NCBI GenBank assembly: GCA_017526525.1
Contig: JAFXRG010000014.1
Coordinates: 1 to 64,000 of the forward strand
Source of the DNA: Clostridia bacterium
Lineage (GTDB): Bacteria; Bacillota; Clostridia; Christensenellales; Aristaeellaceae
Length of the DNA stretch: 64,000 nucleotides
Direction: 5' to 3'
The notes under the pieces are model-generated. The model ran no database searches. It had not been told where the DNA came from and saw only the letters and a program-made list of their open reading frames with translations. Shown here piece by piece: positions 61,831-64,000 of the stretch (positions are counted from its first letter, which is position 1; each line of letters begins with the position of its first letter). A program made the position numbers and the translations under genes.

Positions 61831-62730
61831 ATGCAGTACAATCTTACCAATATGGAGCGGGCGGAAGTCCTCACTGCCGCGCTTCCCTATATCCGGAAAT
61901 ATACAGGCCAGACGGTGGTCGTCAAATACGGCGGAAACGCCATGATCAACGAGCAGCTGAAGCAGCAGGTCATGGAAGACCTGGTTCTCCTCTGGCTCAT
62001 CGGGGTTCGTGTCGTGCTGGTCCACGGAGGCGGTCCGGAAATCAACGATCTCATGGACCGGCTTGGAAAAAAACCGGAATTTGTAAACGGCCTTCGGGTT
62101 ACCGACAAGGAAACCATGGATATCGTTCAGATGGTTCTGGCGGGAAAAATCAACAAAACCCTGGTAAACCTGCTGGAAATGAAAGGCGGCAAGGCGGTCG
62201 GGCTCTCCGGCATGGACGGCCGTCTCCTGCAGTGCACCGTCAAGGACGAACGCCTGGGCTATGTGGGAGAAATCCAGAAGGTACATATCGATCCGGTGAC
62301 GGATCTGCTGAACAACGGATACATTCCGGTCATTTCCACCGTAGGCTGTGACAAATCCGGAAACGCATACAACATCAACGGCGATACGGCCGCGGCCTTT
62401 ATTGCCGGTGCCCTGGAGGCCCGTACCCTGATCATGATGACGGATATTGCCGGCGTTCTGCGGAACCGGGAGGATCCTTCCACCCTGATTCCGGAAATCT
62501 CCCTGGATGAACTTCCCGCGCTCCGGGAGAACGGCGTTATATCCGGGGGAATGATCCCCAAAGTGGAATGCTGCGCCACAGCCATTGCCCGCGGCGTCCG
62601 GAATGTTGTCATTATGGACGGACGCGTCCCGCATTCCATTCTCATGGAGCTGCTGACCGATGAAGGTGCCGGCACCCGGTTCTCCGCTTCCGTCAGCAAA
62701 TATGAAGATCGCCAGTCCGGCTGGGAATAA
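61831..62730 (+). CDS. argB: Acetylglutamate kinase
   Basis: 299 residues. Phosphorylates N-acetylglutamate. Gly-rich VVKYGGNAM, LVHGGGPEI, and GGMIPKVECC. About 28 residues precede the first strand, the N-terminal helix found in hexameric, arginine-inhibited enzymes and missing in E. coli ArgB, so feedback inhibition is likely. It starts 15 bases after argJ. Confidence 0.97.
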   Translation: MQYNLTNMERAEVLTAALPYIRKYTGQTVVVKYGGNAMINEQLKQQVMEDLVLLWLIGVRVVLVHGGGPEINDLMDRLGKKPEFVNGLRVTDKETMDIVQMVLAGKINKTLVNLLEMKGGKAVGLSGMDGRLLQCTVKDERLGYVGEIQKVHIDPVTDLLNNGYIPVISTVGCDKSGNAYNINGDTAAAFIAGALEARTLIMMTDIAGVLRNREDPSTLIPEISLDELPALRENGVISGGMIPKVECCATAIARGVRNVVIMDGRVPHSILMELLTDEGAGTRFSASVSKYEDRQSGWE

Positions 62731-62741
62731 CGGAGGTTCAC

Positions 62742-63902
62742 ATGAATACGATTTCTCTTGATCAGAGTTATGTTGCCGGTACCTATAAACGTTTTCCCGT
62801 TGAAATCGTTTCGGGAAAAGGATCCCTTGTCACGGATGCGGGCGGCCGGGAATATATTGACATGGGCTCCGGAATTGCCGTCACCTCCTTCGGCGTGGCG
62901 GACGAAGAGTGGATTGCCGCTGTGGAGGAACAGATTCACAAAGTGCAGCACATGTCAAATCTCTACTATACCGCTCCCTGCGCCCGTCTGGCGGAAGCCC
63001 TGTGTCTCCGCACCGGTATGTCCAAAGTCTTTTTCGGAAACTCCGGTGCCGAAGCCAATGAATGCGCAATTAAAGTAGCCCGAAAATGGGCCGCCGAACA
63101 CAAAAGTCCGGCCTGCAATGTAATCGTGACGCTGGAAAACAGCTTCCACGGACGCACCCTGACCACGCTGGCCGCCACCGGCCAGGCTCATTATCATGAG
63201 CTTTTCCAGCCCCTGACCCCCGGCTTTGCCCATATCCGGGCCGGCGACCTGGATGCACTGAAAGCCCTGTGTGAAACCGGCACTGTCGCCGCTGTGCTGA
63301 TTGAATGCGTCCAGGGGGAGGGCGGCGTCATTCCGCTGGATCCTGCCTTTGCTTCCGCCCTGGAAAATTTCCTGCATGAGCAGGATATCCTTCTCATGGT
63401 GGATGAAGTACAAACCGGCAACGGCCGCACCGGAAAACTGTATGCCTATATGCATTACGGACTGCATCCGGATGTGGTCACCACGGCCAAGGGTCTCGCC
63501 GGCGGGCTTCCCCTGGGGGCCTGCCTGATGAGCGAAAAGGTCGCTCACGTGCTGTCTTTCGGAGATCACGGTTCAACTTTCGGCGGCAATCCTGTGGCTT
63601 CGGCGGCTGCCCTGTCAGTACTGAATCGCCTGACGGATCCTTTCCTGGCGGAAGTCGAAGCCAAGGCTGCCTTCCTTCGCCGGGAACTGGAAAATACACC
63701 GGGCGTCCTGTCCGTTTCCGGTCTCGGCCTCATGCTGGGGCTGAAAACCGTGAAGCCTGCCGTTGAAGTCGTTTCCGCCTGCATGGAAAACGGCGTCCTC
63801 TGCCTCACCGCCAAAGACAGGGTTCGCCTCCTTCCGGCGCTCAATATTCCCATGGAGTTGCTGGAAAAAGCGGTCTCCGTCCTTCGCGCTGCGCTTTCCT
63901 GA
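62742..63902 (+). CDS. argD: Acetylornithine aminotransferase
   Basis: 386-residue class III PLP aminotransferase. FGNSGAEANE, NSFHGRT, DEVQTGNGRTG and the PLP lysine in TTAKGLAGGLP are present. Converts N-acetylglutamate semialdehyde to N-acetylornithine. GGAGG precedes ATG 62742. Confidence 0.96.
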   Translation: MNTISLDQSYVAGTYKRFPVEIVSGKGSLVTDAGGREYIDMGSGIAVTSFGVADEEWIAAVEEQIHKVQHMSNLYYTAPCARLAEALCLRTGMSKVFFGNSGAEANECAIKVARKWAAEHKSPACNVIVTLENSFHGRTLTTLAATGQAHYHELFQPLTPGFAHIRAGDLDALKALCETGTVAAVLIECVQGEGGVIPLDPAFASALENFLHEQDILLMVDEVQTGNGRTGKLYAYMHYGLHPDVVTTAKGLAGGLPLGACLMSEKVAHVLSFGDHGSTFGGNPVASAAALSVLNRLTDPFLAEVEAKAAFLRRELENTPGVLSVSGLGLMLGLKTVKPAVEVVSACMENGVLCLTAKDRVRLLPALNIPMELLEKAVSVLRAALS

Positions 63903-63997
63903 CCGCGCAGTCCAGGAGTCTTTCCGACGCAGTCCGCTGCGTTCCGCCGGGCTCCCTTCCCTGTCTGCAGAACTGTTTTTACCGGAGGAATATTACT

Positions 63998-64000
63998 ATG
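63998..64000 (+). CDS. Start codon of the next gene (cut by window end)
   Basis: ATG as the final three bases, preceded by CGGAGGAAT at normal spacing, 95 bases after argD. In arginine operons argF or a carbamoyl-phosphate synthase subunit often comes here, but nothing of the protein is visible. Confidence 0.55.

Overview
The window is a dense stretch of core chromosome from a low-to-medium GC Gram-positive bacterium, most likely class Clostridia (Bacillota). The markers are a perfect CIRCE element before hrcA-grpE-dnaK-dnaJ, a T-box leader before thrS, an L10 leader before rplJ-rplL, a PASTA-domain Ser/Thr kinase with its PP2C phosphatase, an Asp23/AmaP/DUF2273 envelope-stress trio, a CggR-type glycolytic repressor, a four-part sodium-pumping decarboxylase and AGGAGG-type ribosome binding sites throughout. 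I cannot assign a family. I saw no tRNA, rRNA, insertion sequence, prophage or CRISPR array.

Layout. (1) About 0.2-15.6 kb, minus strand: one long overlapping block that follows the Bacillus priA-def-fmt-rsmB-rlmN-prpC-prkC-rsgA-rpe order, continuing into mnmE, an iron-type alcohol dehydrogenase, radC, a YdcF-like protein and rsmG. (2) 15.7-17.9 kb, plus strand: a GH36 alpha-galactosidase divergent from priA. (3) 17.9-20.5 kb, minus: cysteine desulfurase, a small acidic membrane protein, trmL and a VanZ-like protein. (4) 20.6-25.4 kb, minus: the heat-shock operon. (5) 25.5-30.7 kb, minus: pckA followed by separate alpha, gamma-like, biotin-carrier and beta subunits of a decarboxylase pump, linking PEP, oxaloacetate/pyruvate and the sodium gradient. 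(6) 30.9-34.0 kb, minus: T-box-controlled thrS, whose product lacks the TGS domain, and an NAD-dependent epimerase-like protein. (7) 34.1-37.3 kb, minus: cggR-pgk-tpiA, with a candidate CggR operator overlapping the cggR start codon. (8) 37.3-47 kb, minus: asp23-amaP-DUF2273-nusB-(TsaD paralogue)-folD-xseA-xseB-ispA-(membrane protein)-cysteine desulfurase-thiI. (9) 47-50.1 kb, minus: hisS-aspS. (10) 50.2-51.4 kb, minus: a secreted SH3/peptidoglycan-binding protein with an uncharacterised C-terminal domain. (11) 51.6-52.7 kb, plus: rplJ-rplL. (12) 52.7-57.7 kb, minus: rnz, then uvrB with three small or membrane proteins and a metallophosphoesterase. (13) 57.7-64 kb, plus: argG-argC-GNAT-argJ-argB-argD and the start codon of a further gene.

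Nothing looks like a defence island or a wholly new multi-gene system. The observations most worth a second look are: the C-terminal domain of the secreted protein at 50.2-51.4 kb, which carries an HGT...H-x-C-I arrangement reminiscent of L,D-transpeptidases; the CggR-like operator over a GTG start; a TsaD/Kae1 paralogue between nusB and folD; an acetyltransferase gene built into the arginine operon; the short threonyl-tRNA synthetase; and two 53-residue genes (52784-52945 and 54545-54706) joined by start/stop overlaps to their neighbours. Start codons were chosen by ribosome binding site and family alignment from memory; no database search was run.
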